Assembly: GCA_947259175.1 (NCBI GenBank)
Contig: CAMYKW010000003.1
Coordinates: forward strand, 54,719-118,718
Reading direction: 5' to 3'
Source of the DNA: an uncultured Gammaproteobacteria bacterium
GTDB lineage: Bacteria > Pseudomonadota > Gammaproteobacteria > Arenicellales > JAANXG01
DNA: 64,000 bases
Below are positions 55,924 to 64,000 of this stretch, one piece after another; position 1 is the stretch's first letter; the number at the start of each line of letters is the position of its first letter. Both the position numbers and the translations under genes were made by a program. Under the pieces are notes generated by a model, which was not told the DNA's origin, made no database searches, and saw only the letters and a program-made list of their open reading frames with translations.

Positions 55924-58041
55924 TCAGCTGGCGTGCGTCAACGGCGGCTCTTTCTGTGGTTTTTTGGCTTTCACCGACGGCACCACGACCCGCTCGCCGA
56001 TGTTGGGTGACAGGTTTTCCGCGTTGTAGCGGGTCAGCAGCCAATAGGGTAGTTCGTATTCCCGGGCGATGCGCCATAAGCTGTCCCCCTTCCTCACCTT
56101 GTACGCGTCCAGACCCACGATCTCATAATGTTGCTGGAACTCGTCCACCAGCGTGCGATGATAATCCTCGCGCTTTTTTTCGAACGTCTCTTTCATGCCC
56201 GTGGACGTGATGGGCAGGTTGAGCCAACGTCCAACCCGCATGTGGGTGCCTGGCTTGATTCGGTTGAACGCCCGGAGTTTTTTAGTGAAACCCAGGCCCA
56301 GCCAATCCGCGTAGTGCCCCAGGGTCTCCTCCGGCTGCACGCGGATACTGAACAATCGCTTTCCATTGTGCTGGCGAATCACCACCTCGAGGTCCAGATC
56401 CCGCGTCAGCGGTTCGAGCAAACGACCGCCGGATTCCGGCAGGCTGGTCACCGCGGAAGCCACAGCGATTTCCTTATCCCTGGGCTTTACCGGCGTCTTC
56501 GCCGCCTTGGCAGTCTTCCCCCGTGCCCGCTTCGGTTCCGCCTTCGTCGCCGGCGGTTGCTTCGCCTTTTTCGCCTTGTCGTTGACCGGAGCATGATTCA
56601 CCGCGGCGGGTGCCGGCGCCTTGGCGACCATCGCCTTGGCCGGACGCCGCGGTTTGCCGGGTATGTCGAGCTTCTGCCCCACGCGAATCAGGGCCCGACG
56701 CCCCAGACCGTTCACCTGGATCAGGTCCCGACAACGCACATTGAAGGCTTCGGCAATGGCGCACGCGGTGTCGCCGCGCTGCACGATATACTTACGGCCA
56801 CTGAGCTGCGGTTGTTCGGCGGGCAACTTCTCCAGTTTGGCGATCTTCTTCCTCCAGCCGTTCTTCCGGTACGGTAATTTCAGCACATAGCCTTCCGGGA
56901 TCAAACGCCATCCACGCCACACGTAACGGGTCAGCGCGGGATTCATCTCCTTCAATTGCTTGTCCGACACGCGAAACACCTTCTTCACCCGTTTCACCGA
57001 GGTGGGTTGTTTCAAAGACACCTGTGTATACCGCATCACGCCATCGGAATCGAAATTGCCGAAGTATTTCCTGGCGTTTTTAGCGACGTGCCGTGCGGCG
57101 AGGAAGCTCGCATAGAAATTTCTCACCGCCGTGCGGAACGTGCGCGACTTGTACTTACGGAGTACGGTTACATAGTCGGGCCCGAACTTTCTGATTGCGC
57201 GCCGCATGCCCGTCACCCCGTAATTGTACGAGGTGATCACGAATGGATTGATCTGCGACGTCGTTACCGGTCCACCGGTTTTCTCCTCGGCTAAGCTGCG
57301 CAATTTTTTGGTGGCCCGTGACAGGTAACGGGCCGCACCCCAGGTGGCGGCCTCGGGATCGAAACGCTCATCGATGGTGGCGTTTAGCTGCAGTCCCAAT
57401 GTGCGGGCGGTGCGCGGCATGATCTGCCACATACCCGCGGCGCCGGCCGGCGAATAGGCGCGTGGATTATATGCGGACTCGACAAACGGTAGATATTGAA
57501 TGTCCTCCGACAAGCCGTGATCGCGTAGCACGCGAACGACGTGGTCGCGATAACGACCGTAGCGTTTCAGTGCATCCGCAAACCGGTCGCGGTTACCCTG
57601 CTGACAGCGGATGTTGTTTGACGCGCGGCGGATTTCTTTTGGATCCCGGTCCGGGAACAACGTCAGCAAACGACGCTGCTCGCGCGACCATTTTTTGCCG
57701 CCGCTCTCCAACTTCGCGGCAATCTGTTGCAGATTCCAACGAATGCGGCGCTTTTCCCGGGTCACGTCCCGTCCAGGCCGTTTGCGGCTGCAACGGGAAT
57801 CCGTGGTTTTCACCGAATACACCCGCTCGGGTCGCGAGGTGTCGTGAAAGACAATTTGCGACGTTTCCCAAGTGCGGAACACCTGGACCCAGAAATCCAC
57901 CCGGCGCCGTATTTCCGGCGGACACGGAAACACGTCGTCACACGCCAGCGGATGGCGTTCGACCTTAGGGACCGCGAGGGCGTGGAACGGCAAAACCCAC
58001 AGTCCGACTAAAACAACGAAAAAGTACTTATTGACCTGCAT
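55924..58041 (-). CDS. mltD: membrane-bound lytic transglycosylase D with LysM domains
   Basis: 705 residues from ATG 58041. Signal peptide (KYFFVVLVGLWVLPFHALA), then an SLT domain: VESAYNPRAYSPAGAAGMWQ with the catalytic Glu (near residue 180), DPEAATWGAARYLSRA and NPFVITSYNYGVTGM. C-terminal half has three LysM modules (around YIVQRGDTACAIAEAFNV; SIRVQPEETLGHYADWLG; YKVRKGDSLWRIAREYEL), separated by a Lys/Ala/Pro-rich linker. It cleaves peptidoglycan glycosidic bonds with anhydro-muropeptide formation in the periplasm. No lipobox Cys in the chosen signal sequence; the longer frame has one at MLSGC (58143), so lipidation cannot be excluded. Confidence 0.9.
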   Translation of the reverse strand: MQVNKYFFVVLVGLWVLPFHALAVPKVERHPLACDDVFPCPPEIRRRVDFWVQVFRTWETSQIVFHDTSRPERVYSVKTTDSRCSRKRPGRDVTREKRRIRWNLQQIAAKLESGGKKWSREQRRLLTLFPDRDPKEIRRASNNIRCQQGNRDRFADALKRYGRYRDHVVRVLRDHGLSEDIQYLPFVESAYNPRAYSPAGAAGMWQIMPRTARTLGLQLNATIDERFDPEAATWGAARYLSRATKKLRSLAEEKTGGPVTTSQINPFVITSYNYGVTGMRRAIRKFGPDYVTVLRKYKSRTFRTAVRNFYASFLAARHVAKNARKYFGNFDSDGVMRYTQVSLKQPTSVKRVKKVFRVSDKQLKEMNPALTRYVWRGWRLIPEGYVLKLPYRKNGWRKKIAKLEKLPAEQPQLSGRKYIVQRGDTACAIAEAFNVRCRDLIQVNGLGRRALIRVGQKLDIPGKPRRPAKAMVAKAPAPAAVNHAPVNDKAKKAKQPPATKAEPKRARGKTAKAAKTPVKPRDKEIAVASAVTSLPESGGRLLEPLTRDLDLEVVIRQHNGKRLFSIRVQPEETLGHYADWLGLGFTKKLRAFNRIKPGTHMRVGRWLNLPITSTGMKETFEKKREDYHRTLVDEFQQHYEIVGLDAYKVRKGDSLWRIAREYELPYWLLTRYNAENLSPNIGERVVVPSVKAKKPQKEPPLTHAS

Positions 58042-58152
58042 CTGGTGCGCGTAAAACGACGGTTCCTTTGAGCTTGCCTGGACGATACGAATTGGCACCC
58101 GGGAAACTACCCGATATGCGGGCAATGAACAACCGGATAACACCGGGCTAAT

Positions 58153-58830
58153 TCACGATGATACGCCGGTACCCCTTGACACCGAAGCAGACCGCATCAA
58201 CCGGTCAGCTTCCTGGGCGCTTATGGTCCGGCCGGGAAGCGGTATCAATCCCGGCACCCGCTTGCGATATTCACGATACGCTTCGCCGTAATAATAGACC
58301 AACTTGCGTTCCTCGAGCCGAGACCCGACCCAAAGGTACACGGTAATGATCGCTGCCGACAGCAGCAATGGCGTATTCATGTCCCGGGTCCATAACACCA
58401 CCAGCCCAAGAAAATACCAGGGATGCCGAACAAAGCGATGTAACGGCGACAGCTGCAACAAACCGGGATCTTCCGCTCGGGATAGCCCGTCCCGGAACTG
58501 CCGCCAGCCGAGAAACGTCGCGCCATCGTAATATCGCAACGACCACAAAAAGGTGATTATCGCAGCCAGCGCAGCGCCGTTCGCCAGCCACCATCCCGCT
58601 CCGGTCCAGCGCCACCAGTATGCTCCATTAATGGTGAATATCAGCATCACTGGAAGCGTGAGCAATACCATGGCGATGATGTTGTAACTCAAGCGGTATA
58701 CCGGCATGAACCGCGGCCAGCGCCGCGCCACCCACGCTTTGGCCCGGATGCCGGCGAGAAGCGAGTGGATCACAAAATAGACGACCCAACACAACGTCAA
58801 CAGCGCCAGTGCATCAAATTTCATCGCCAT
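58153..58830 (-). CDS. PEMT/isoprenylcysteine-type membrane methyltransferase
   Basis: 225 residues from ATG 58830 (GGGAG seven bases upstream). Six hydrophobic stretches and a C-terminal pair LHRFVRHPWYFLGLVVLW and LEERKLVYYYGEAYREYRKR, the SAM-binding signature shared by phospholipid N-methyltransferases and isoprenylcysteine carboxyl methyltransferases. The substrate could be a phospholipid or a quinone-like lipid; NnrU-like membrane proteins are an alternative family. It starts 14 bases after the TPR-FG-GAP gene stop, so the two are co-transcribed. Confidence 0.75.
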   Translation of the reverse strand: MAMKFDALALLTLCWVVYFVIHSLLAGIRAKAWVARRWPRFMPVYRLSYNIIAMVLLTLPVMLIFTINGAYWWRWTGAGWWLANGAALAAIITFLWSLRYYDGATFLGWRQFRDGLSRAEDPGLLQLSPLHRFVRHPWYFLGLVVLWTRDMNTPLLLSAAIITVYLWVGSRLEERKLVYYYGEAYREYRKRVPGLIPLPGRTISAQEADRLMRSASVSRGTGVSS

Positions 58831-58844
58831 ACCGCTGCTCCCGG

Positions 58845-61448
58845 CTACTCCATATGCACAATGCGGTCTACACCGGATACGGTCATTCGCAGCGTCGATC
58901 CACACAGATCCTCGACATGAACATCCACCTCGCCGTTGTAGTCGCCCAGACCGAAATGGGCCACCGCGGAATCCTGCGACCCTGTACCCCGCCCGGCCCT
59001 GACCTCCCGCATCTGCGTCTGGTCGCGATAACTGATGCGGATGCGGCTGCCGACACCATACACATTACATGACCTGCTTTTTAGTTTTATCGCCAGCCAA
59101 TGATTCGCATTACCGTCGTTGCGCAGCAGTCTCGCCCCATCGTCGCTGCCAACCACCAAATCTACATCGCCGTCGCGGTCGTAGTCCGAGGCGGCGACCC
59201 CCCAACCGTTTTCGATGACAATGCCGCTCAGCCAGGTCACGTCCGTATACCGCCCGCTGCCGTCGTTCAGATACAGATGGGCAAACCGGCCGCGGTAAAC
59301 GCTGGTGACGAACAAATCGAGGTCGCCGTCATTGTCTACATCTGCGAGCAGCGGATCGGCATTGGTTTCCTCGAATCGGATACCGGATTGTCCGATCGCA
59401 TCGACAAACGCATCACCCATACCCCATTGGTTGATCATCAGCTTACTACGATCGGAATAGTGCAGATGACGCGGGTGGGCCAGATTGGCGGTGTATATAT
59501 CGAGATCACCGTCATTATCGACATCACCGGCGACGCTGCCGATACTGTGACCATAGGCGCCATGCCGTAATGTACCGCGGAGCGCGAGCTCGGCTCCGGC
59601 TTCACGAAACATGCCGGACCCGGTATTCAACCACACCAGATTGGGGTCCAGGCGGTAGTTCGCCACCACGATATCCTGGGCCCCGTCATCATTGATGTCA
59701 GCCCACATTACGCCCCGACCGCAAAGCGGCTCATCGACCATCACGCCGGCATCTTCGCTGATATCCGTGAATGTGCCGTCACCACGATTTCGCAATAGCT
59801 GATCAGCATCACAAAATCCACGCTCCACGCCCCTGCCCTCATAGTTGGCGAGATACAGGTCGAGCCAGCCGTCGTTATCGTAATCCCCCCACGCCGCCGC
59901 CTCGGTTAGCACCGGCGGCGCCATAGACAAGCTGCTCGTCCCGGCGCTGACGTCGCGAAATGCAGCGCCATTTTCGTTGAGGTAAAGACGATTTCCCCGG
60001 CGGTAGGCCAGAAACAAATCGACAAAACCGTCGTTGTCGATGTCGGCCCAACTACCGCCGTGGGTGCCCTGCACGCGATCAGCGCCGAGTATTGCGGTGA
60101 CGTCGGTAAACCCCGCGCCTTGCTCATTTCGCAGCACATGCGGTCCATCCAACAATAAATCGTCATAGCCGTCGTTGTTGTAATCCCCCCAGGCGACCCG
60201 CGGTGACCGGACACTCCTGAGGTCCGAGTCGTCGACTTCAGTAAATGTCACCGCGGCCTGCTGCGCCGCGAAAAAGCGGTGCGCCGGACCGCGATAGCCA
60301 TGACGTGATTCCAACAATTGCGCCAGCCGCTTATGATCCCCCTTGGAGCGATTACCGGCGGCGAGGGAGCGCATCAAGTAGTCGATGGCCTGATCGCCAT
60401 TGCCGCCGGCCGACGTCAGCCGGTACAGTTGCCGGTAGACACGCCACGGTTGCGCATGTTTTTCCAAGGCCAGATTGAACAAACGTTGCGCCTCCGACAC
60501 CCGCCCTTGCTGCTGATACAACACGCCCAGCCAGTATTGGGATTCAGCGCCTTCCCAACCGCGAAGCAAAGCCTGGGCGCTGTCATCCAGCCCGGCGGAC
60601 ATACCGCCGGCCGCTGCCCGCGACCAGTCGGACAGATGCCGGCGCAGCCATTGTTCGGCGGTGTCGAGCGCCTGATGCTGATCGATCAATCGCGCCGCCA
60701 GACCCTGCATGAGGTGGCGATTGCCGGGGAAACGCGCCAATATGGACTCGGCCTCCTCCGCGCCGATGGGTCGCCGGTAGGTGTTCAAATAGATCCGGGC
60801 AAGCAGCCTTGCGCCGCGCTGTTGTGGAAAATGCGCCAGGTATAGAGCCGCCAATTCCCGTCTTACCGTTGACTCGCGGGACGCGATGACATACTCCTGC
60901 AACTGCGCCGCCACGGCGCTGCGCAGAGCCGTGGTTTCGGCTGCCGAGGCAAGCCACTTTAATAGTTGAACATGGTCCCGGTGCTGATGCAGAAGCTGAT
61001 AGCCGCGATACGCGGTGTACATCGCGTCCGCAGTTCCGGCATGGCGGCGGGCGAAGGCGTCGACCTCGGCCTGTACCTGTTGTTTGTTCTCCGCATTCAT
61101 CGCCAGCAACGCCGCCCAGCGGCGATGACGGGAGGCGTGAAATTCCGGATGTCGCGTCAACACCGTTTGATACTGGGAAACCGCATCTGCTAGCATGCGC
61201 ATCCGGTACAGGCACTCGCCCAACAAATGACCGACCTCGGGGCGCGACGGATCCGCTTCCCACAGCTCGCTGAGCCGCACACGCGCCGTTTGCAACTGCC
61301 CTGCTTGCATCAGTTGGCGCGATACCGCCAGGGACTGCTCGTAGTCTTTCGCCGTCACTCGGGCCAGAGGCGCACAACTCCACACGAACAGGAACGTAAC
61401 CCCCAAGCACCCGATGCGCCACAGCCGTTTGTACATATCGAGACGCAA
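58845..61448 (-). CDS. TPR and FG-GAP repeat lipoprotein with ASPIC/UnbV domain
   Basis: 867 residues. Signal peptide with a possible lipobox (FLFVWSC, Cys25). Residues 30-370 are helical repeats of TPR type. From about 390 to 790 come seven calcium-loop FG-GAP/VCBS units of the form Asp-X-Asp-Gly-X2-Asp-Leu (DNDGFVDLFLAY, DNDGWLDLYLANY, NDDGAQDIVVANY, DNDGDLDLFVTS, DRDGDVDLVVGS). The C-terminus (about 795-860; NHWLAIKLKS, GVGSRIRI, FGLGDYNGEVDVHV) matches the ASPIC/UnbV domain. This is a cell-surface or periplasmic beta-propeller; ligand unknown. Related CRTAC1-like proteins in bacteria are often in surface or lipid-modification loci, fitting the linked methyltransferase gene. Confidence 0.8.
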   Translation of the reverse strand: MRLDMYKRLWRIGCLGVTFLFVWSCAPLARVTAKDYEQSLAVSRQLMQAGQLQTARVRLSELWEADPSRPEVGHLLGECLYRMRMLADAVSQYQTVLTRHPEFHASRHRRWAALLAMNAENKQQVQAEVDAFARRHAGTADAMYTAYRGYQLLHQHRDHVQLLKWLASAAETTALRSAVAAQLQEYVIASRESTVRRELAALYLAHFPQQRGARLLARIYLNTYRRPIGAEEAESILARFPGNRHLMQGLAARLIDQHQALDTAEQWLRRHLSDWSRAAAGGMSAGLDDSAQALLRGWEGAESQYWLGVLYQQQGRVSEAQRLFNLALEKHAQPWRVYRQLYRLTSAGGNGDQAIDYLMRSLAAGNRSKGDHKRLAQLLESRHGYRGPAHRFFAAQQAAVTFTEVDDSDLRSVRSPRVAWGDYNNDGYDDLLLDGPHVLRNEQGAGFTDVTAILGADRVQGTHGGSWADIDNDGFVDLFLAYRRGNRLYLNENGAAFRDVSAGTSSLSMAPPVLTEAAAWGDYDNDGWLDLYLANYEGRGVERGFCDADQLLRNRGDGTFTDISEDAGVMVDEPLCGRGVMWADINDDGAQDIVVANYRLDPNLVWLNTGSGMFREAGAELALRGTLRHGAYGHSIGSVAGDVDNDGDLDIYTANLAHPRHLHYSDRSKLMINQWGMGDAFVDAIGQSGIRFEETNADPLLADVDNDGDLDLFVTSVYRGRFAHLYLNDGSGRYTDVTWLSGIVIENGWGVAASDYDRDGDVDLVVGSDDGARLLRNDGNANHWLAIKLKSRSCNVYGVGSRIRISYRDQTQMREVRAGRGTGSQDSAVAHFGLGDYNGEVDVHVEDLCGSTLRMTVSGVDRIVHME

Positions 61449-61469
61449 TTCAACTTACCGGTGAAGCGC

Positions 61470-61475
61470 TATAAT
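61470..61475 (+). promoter_or_regulatory. candidate -10 box before the DUF1499 gene
   Basis: TATAAT 15 bases before the ATG at 61490, with TTCAAC at 61449-61454 as a poor -35 (15-base spacer). A transcript starting near 61482 would have a very short leader. Confidence 0.4.
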
Positions 61476-61489
61476 ATTTCCACTGTACA

Positions 61490-61984
61490 ATGATGCCAAA
61501 GATGAAAAGTTTTCTATATCTAATCATTATCCTGGTCATCTCCGGTGTCGGCTTGTCGAGTTGCGCCGTCATGCTGAACAAAGTTCCCGTATTCGATCCC
61601 CCGGGTTGGAAAACCCGCCTGAAGATCTATCTATCAACCAACTCGGCGGAGATGGGCCCAAACAATCCCCTGCCGGAACTCCGGCCGCCGCGTTATCCGG
61701 TTTCCGTGGCACAATTATTCGACAGCGCGCGGGAAGCGGCGATTGAACTGGACTGGGATATCGTAACTATCGATCACGCGCAGATGAGCCTGGACGTGAT
61801 TATCAGCACACCGCTACTGGGCTTCAAGGATGATATGAAGATTAGGGCAAAAGAAGCGGAAAACGGTGAAAGCTCCCTGCATGCCAGCTCGAGATCCCGT
61901 ACCGGACGCGCCGATTTCGGCGCAAATCTAGGGCATATCCTGCGATTGAAAGATATGCTGCGGCGAAAAGTGCAACCCCGTTAG
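61490..61984 (+). CDS. DUF1499 family lipoprotein
   Basis: 164 residues. Signal peptide with lipobox LSSC (about Cys25), then a soluble domain whose C-terminal half has GFKDDMKIRAKEAENG and SRSRTGRADFGANLGHI, the DUF1499 signature (Arg-Ser-Arg-X-Gly-X-X-Asp-Phe-Gly-X-Asn). Function unknown; probably anchored to the inner or outer membrane. It is divergent from the FG-GAP gene (41 bases between starts) and 38 bases before the MFS-PlsC gene. Met5 (61502) is an alternative start. Confidence 0.8.
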   Translation: MMPKMKSFLYLIIILVISGVGLSSCAVMLNKVPVFDPPGWKTRLKIYLSTNSAEMGPNNPLPELRPPRYPVSVAQLFDSAREAAIELDWDIVTIDHAQMSLDVIISTPLLGFKDDMKIRAKEAENGESSLHASSRSRTGRADFGANLGHILRLKDMLRRKVQPR

Positions 61985-62022
61985 GGATTCGATCTCGCAA
62001 TCCTTCACCGACGCCTGTTCAC

Positions 62023-63909
62023 GTGCACCCCAACGAACAGTCCAGCCAGTTCGATCTGCTGAAGCAGCGGCGGTTCCTGCCGTTCTTCATGACCCAGTTT
62101 TTGGGCGCATTCAATGACAATCTGTTCAAGAACGCTTTGATACTCCTCGTAACGTTTCATTTCGCCGCGAGCGTGGATATCCATCTGCTGGTCAATATCA
62201 GCGCCGGTCTTTTCATCCTGCCGTTCTTCTTGTTTTCAGCAACCGCCGGCCAGTTGGCGGACAAGTTCGACAAGGCGCTACTCATGCGACACGTCAAGAC
62301 CGCCGAAATCGTAATTATGCTGGTCGGCGCTTTGGGGATTTATCTGCAAAACGTACCGTTGTTGCTCAGCGTGCTGTTTCTCATGGGAACGCAATCCACA
62401 TTTTTCGGACCCGCCAAATACGGCATCCTGCCCCAGCAGCTCAGCGAGCAGGAACTCATCGGCGGTAATGGGCTGGTGGAGACCGGCACCTTCCTGGCGA
62501 TACTGTTGGGCACTCTGGTTGGCGGCGTGCTGATCGAGCTCGGGACGTGGGGACAGCACGTGGCCTCCGCATGTATCGTGGTTGTCGCAGTCATGGGTCG
62601 CTGGTGCAGCCATTACATTCCTACCGTGCAGGCGCCGGATCCGACACTGCGGATCAGGCTCAACGTTGCCACCGAAACGGCGCGCATCGTCAAATTCACC
62701 ATGCGCAATCACACCGTTTTCCTGTCGATCCTCGGCATCTCTTGGTTCTGGTTCTATGGGTCGGTATTTCTCACCCAGTTTCCCAGCTACACCAAATTGA
62801 CTTTGGGCGGCGACGGCACGGTCGCCACCTTGTTGCTCACTTTCTTTTCCATCGGAATAGGGACGGGTTCATTGCTGTGCGAAAGGCTTTCCGGGCGGCA
62901 CATCGAACCCGGTCTGGTGCCCTTGGGGGCATTCGGCATGACCGTCTTCGCGGTTGACCTAGCCTTCGCTCACACTTCATTTACCGGCACGCAACTGCTG
63001 AACGCGCAATCGTTCCTCGCCAGCGCAGACAATTGGCGGGTGTTGGCGGATCTCGGTTTGATCTCGTTGTTCAGTGGTTTTTATATCGTGCCGCTGTATG
63101 CGATCGTGCAGCATCGCAGCGAACCACGCCACCGCTCGCGGATAATCGCCGGCAACAACATCATCAATGCGGCATTCATGGTCGCCGCCGCGTTGATGTC
63201 CATCGTAATACTCAAGTCCGGGCTGACCATCCCGCAACTGTTCCTGGTGGTGGCGTTGATGAATGCGGCCGTCGCCGTGTATATCTTCATCGAGGTGCCG
63301 GAGTTCGTGATGCGCATGATCATGTGGCTCCTGGTGCATTCGATCTATCGCGTTGAGCGCCTCGATATTCACCACATACCATTGACGGGCCCGGCGCTGC
63401 TGGTCAGTAATCACGTGAGTTTTGTCGACGCATTGATTATTTCAGCCGCCAGCCCGCGGCCGATACGCTTTGTCATGGACCACCGCATCTTCAATCTCCC
63501 GATACTCAATTTCGTATTTCGTACCGCCCGTGCAATTCCGATCGCCCCGGCACGGCAGGATCCCGCAACCTTGAAGCGCGCCTACGATGCAATCGCCGAT
63601 GCGCTCCACAACGACGAACTCGTATGTATTTTTCCGGAAGGAGAAATCACCAGCACCGGTGAGATCAATCACTTCAAGAAGGGTGTCGAACGTATCGTTC
63701 GGCGCACGCCGGTCAACGTTGTCCCACTCGCCCTGCGGGGCGTGTGGGGCACGTTCTTCAGCCGTAAAGGCGGCCGCGCGATGTCCGGGTGGCCCACCCG
63801 TTTGTGGTCCAAGATCGCCGTCGCATGCGGTACTCCGTTAGCCCCGCAGGCGGTGTCGGCTCCGGCGCTGCAGGACATCGTGACAGAGTTACGCGGTCAC
63901 TGGCGCTAG
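62023..63909 (+). CDS. LplT-like MFS transporter fused to PlsC-type acyltransferase
   Basis: 628 residues from GTG 62023. The first 410 residues are a 12-helix MFS carrier resembling lysophospholipid transporter LplT (FMTQFLGAFNDNLFKNALIL; FFGPAKYGILPQ). Residues 440-628 are a PlsC/LPLAT acyltransferase with NHVSFVD (His-X4-Asp catalytic motif), FRTARAIPI and IFPEGEITSTG (the Glu-Gly motif). The arrangement suggests import of lysophospholipid and its re-acylation on the membrane. Many such fusions carry a third AMP-ligase domain (acyl-ACP synthetase, Aas); it is missing here, so acyl donor supply must be separate. Confidence 0.88.
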   Translation: MHPNEQSSQFDLLKQRRFLPFFMTQFLGAFNDNLFKNALILLVTFHFAASVDIHLLVNISAGLFILPFFLFSATAGQLADKFDKALLMRHVKTAEIVIMLVGALGIYLQNVPLLLSVLFLMGTQSTFFGPAKYGILPQQLSEQELIGGNGLVETGTFLAILLGTLVGGVLIELGTWGQHVASACIVVVAVMGRWCSHYIPTVQAPDPTLRIRLNVATETARIVKFTMRNHTVFLSILGISWFWFYGSVFLTQFPSYTKLTLGGDGTVATLLLTFFSIGIGTGSLLCERLSGRHIEPGLVPLGAFGMTVFAVDLAFAHTSFTGTQLLNAQSFLASADNWRVLADLGLISLFSGFYIVPLYAIVQHRSEPRHRSRIIAGNNIINAAFMVAAALMSIVILKSGLTIPQLFLVVALMNAAVAVYIFIEVPEFVMRMIMWLLVHSIYRVERLDIHHIPLTGPALLVSNHVSFVDALIISAASPRPIRFVMDHRIFNLPILNFVFRTARAIPIAPARQDPATLKRAYDAIADALHNDELVCIFPEGEITSTGEINHFKKGVERIVRRTPVNVVPLALRGVWGTFFSRKGGRAMSGWPTRLWSKIAVACGTPLAPQAVSAPALQDIVTELRGHWR

Positions 63910-63975
63910 CCCGCATTTCTCACCAGGATCCCGGATGCTGGCGAAGAGACCGGGCGACTGGACGCCGCGCTGGAA

Positions 63976-64000
63976 CGAAACCCATAGCCGTAGCTATGGG
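63976..64000. repeat. REP-like repeat, copy 2 (at window edge)
   Basis: Last 25 bases: CGAAA followed by an 8-bp perfect stem (CCCATAGC and GCTATGGG) around CGTA. Matches 55208-55232 at 21 of 25 positions. The repeat may continue outside the window. Confidence 0.5.

Overview
The window reads as a chromosomal segment of a free-living gammaproteobacterium, probably of the Chromatiales/Ectothiorhodospiraceae type, with no phage or plasmid module. This is inferred from gene content: AceK, a split class II ribonucleotide reductase (NrdJa/NrdJb) with a dCTP deaminase, a dissimilatory-type ATP sulfurylase (Sat), paired small c-type cytochromes, Lhr, MltD, PsiE and a DUF502 protein. No rRNA, tRNA or CRISPR array is visible.

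Layout. 1-8.9 kb: 5' part of pyruvate phosphate dikinase (cut by the window edge), a pirin, a CREST/ceramidase-like membrane hydrolase, three unrecognised small genes, a quinone-reductase-like MDR enzyme, a Ycf46-type AAA+ ATPase and a PanE-family reductase. 9-18 kb: a divergent AceK, an unusual serine hydrolase/SH3/coiled-coil/NTF2-like protein, a GNAT-like protein of unknown role, and an HD-GYP protein lacking two metal-ligand histidines. 18-23 kb: hisG, DUF502, SufT, an ion-channel-like protein with a non-canonical filter, PsiE, and a methyltransferase remnant. 23-27.2 kb: nrdJa-nrdJb-dcd operon on the minus strand. 27.2-35 kb: small genes, a Sel1/SPOR envelope protein, an MFS carrier, Sat and DAHP synthase. 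35-43.8 kb: convergent ppk1/ppx, a TlpA-like thioredoxin, a hydrolase/HExxH/TPMT-family trio and two cytochromes c. 43.8-52 kb: lhr, a YigI-type thioesterase, lemA-DUF2207-amidohydrolase. 52-53.5 kb: a small accessory patch with a FitAB/VapBC-type toxin-antitoxin pair, a palindromic element, a truncated second PIN toxin and a candidate structured small RNA. 53.7-64 kb: pyk (apparently with a CTG start), msrB, mltD, a PEMT/ICMT-like methyltransferase with a TPR-FG-GAP-UnbV lipoprotein, a DUF1499 lipoprotein, and an LplT-like MFS/PlsC fusion.

Themes. Central carbon control at the PEP/pyruvate and isocitrate nodes (ppdK, pyk, aceK), deoxynucleotide supply (nrdJab, dcd), polyphosphate turnover (ppk1, ppx), envelope biology (mltD, Sel1-SPOR, serine hydrolase-SH3, MFS-PlsC), and sulfur/redox chemistry (sat, cytochromes, TlpA-like, msrB, sufT).

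Most distinctive non-gene signals: four copies of one IS5-like MITE family in two size classes, the short class flanked by perfect TTAG duplications and explicable as an internal deletion between CTCTGA repeats; a minus-strand structured RNA with its own terminator upstream of pyk; and a 103-bp element with 16-bp perfect inverted ends in front of the cytochrome genes.
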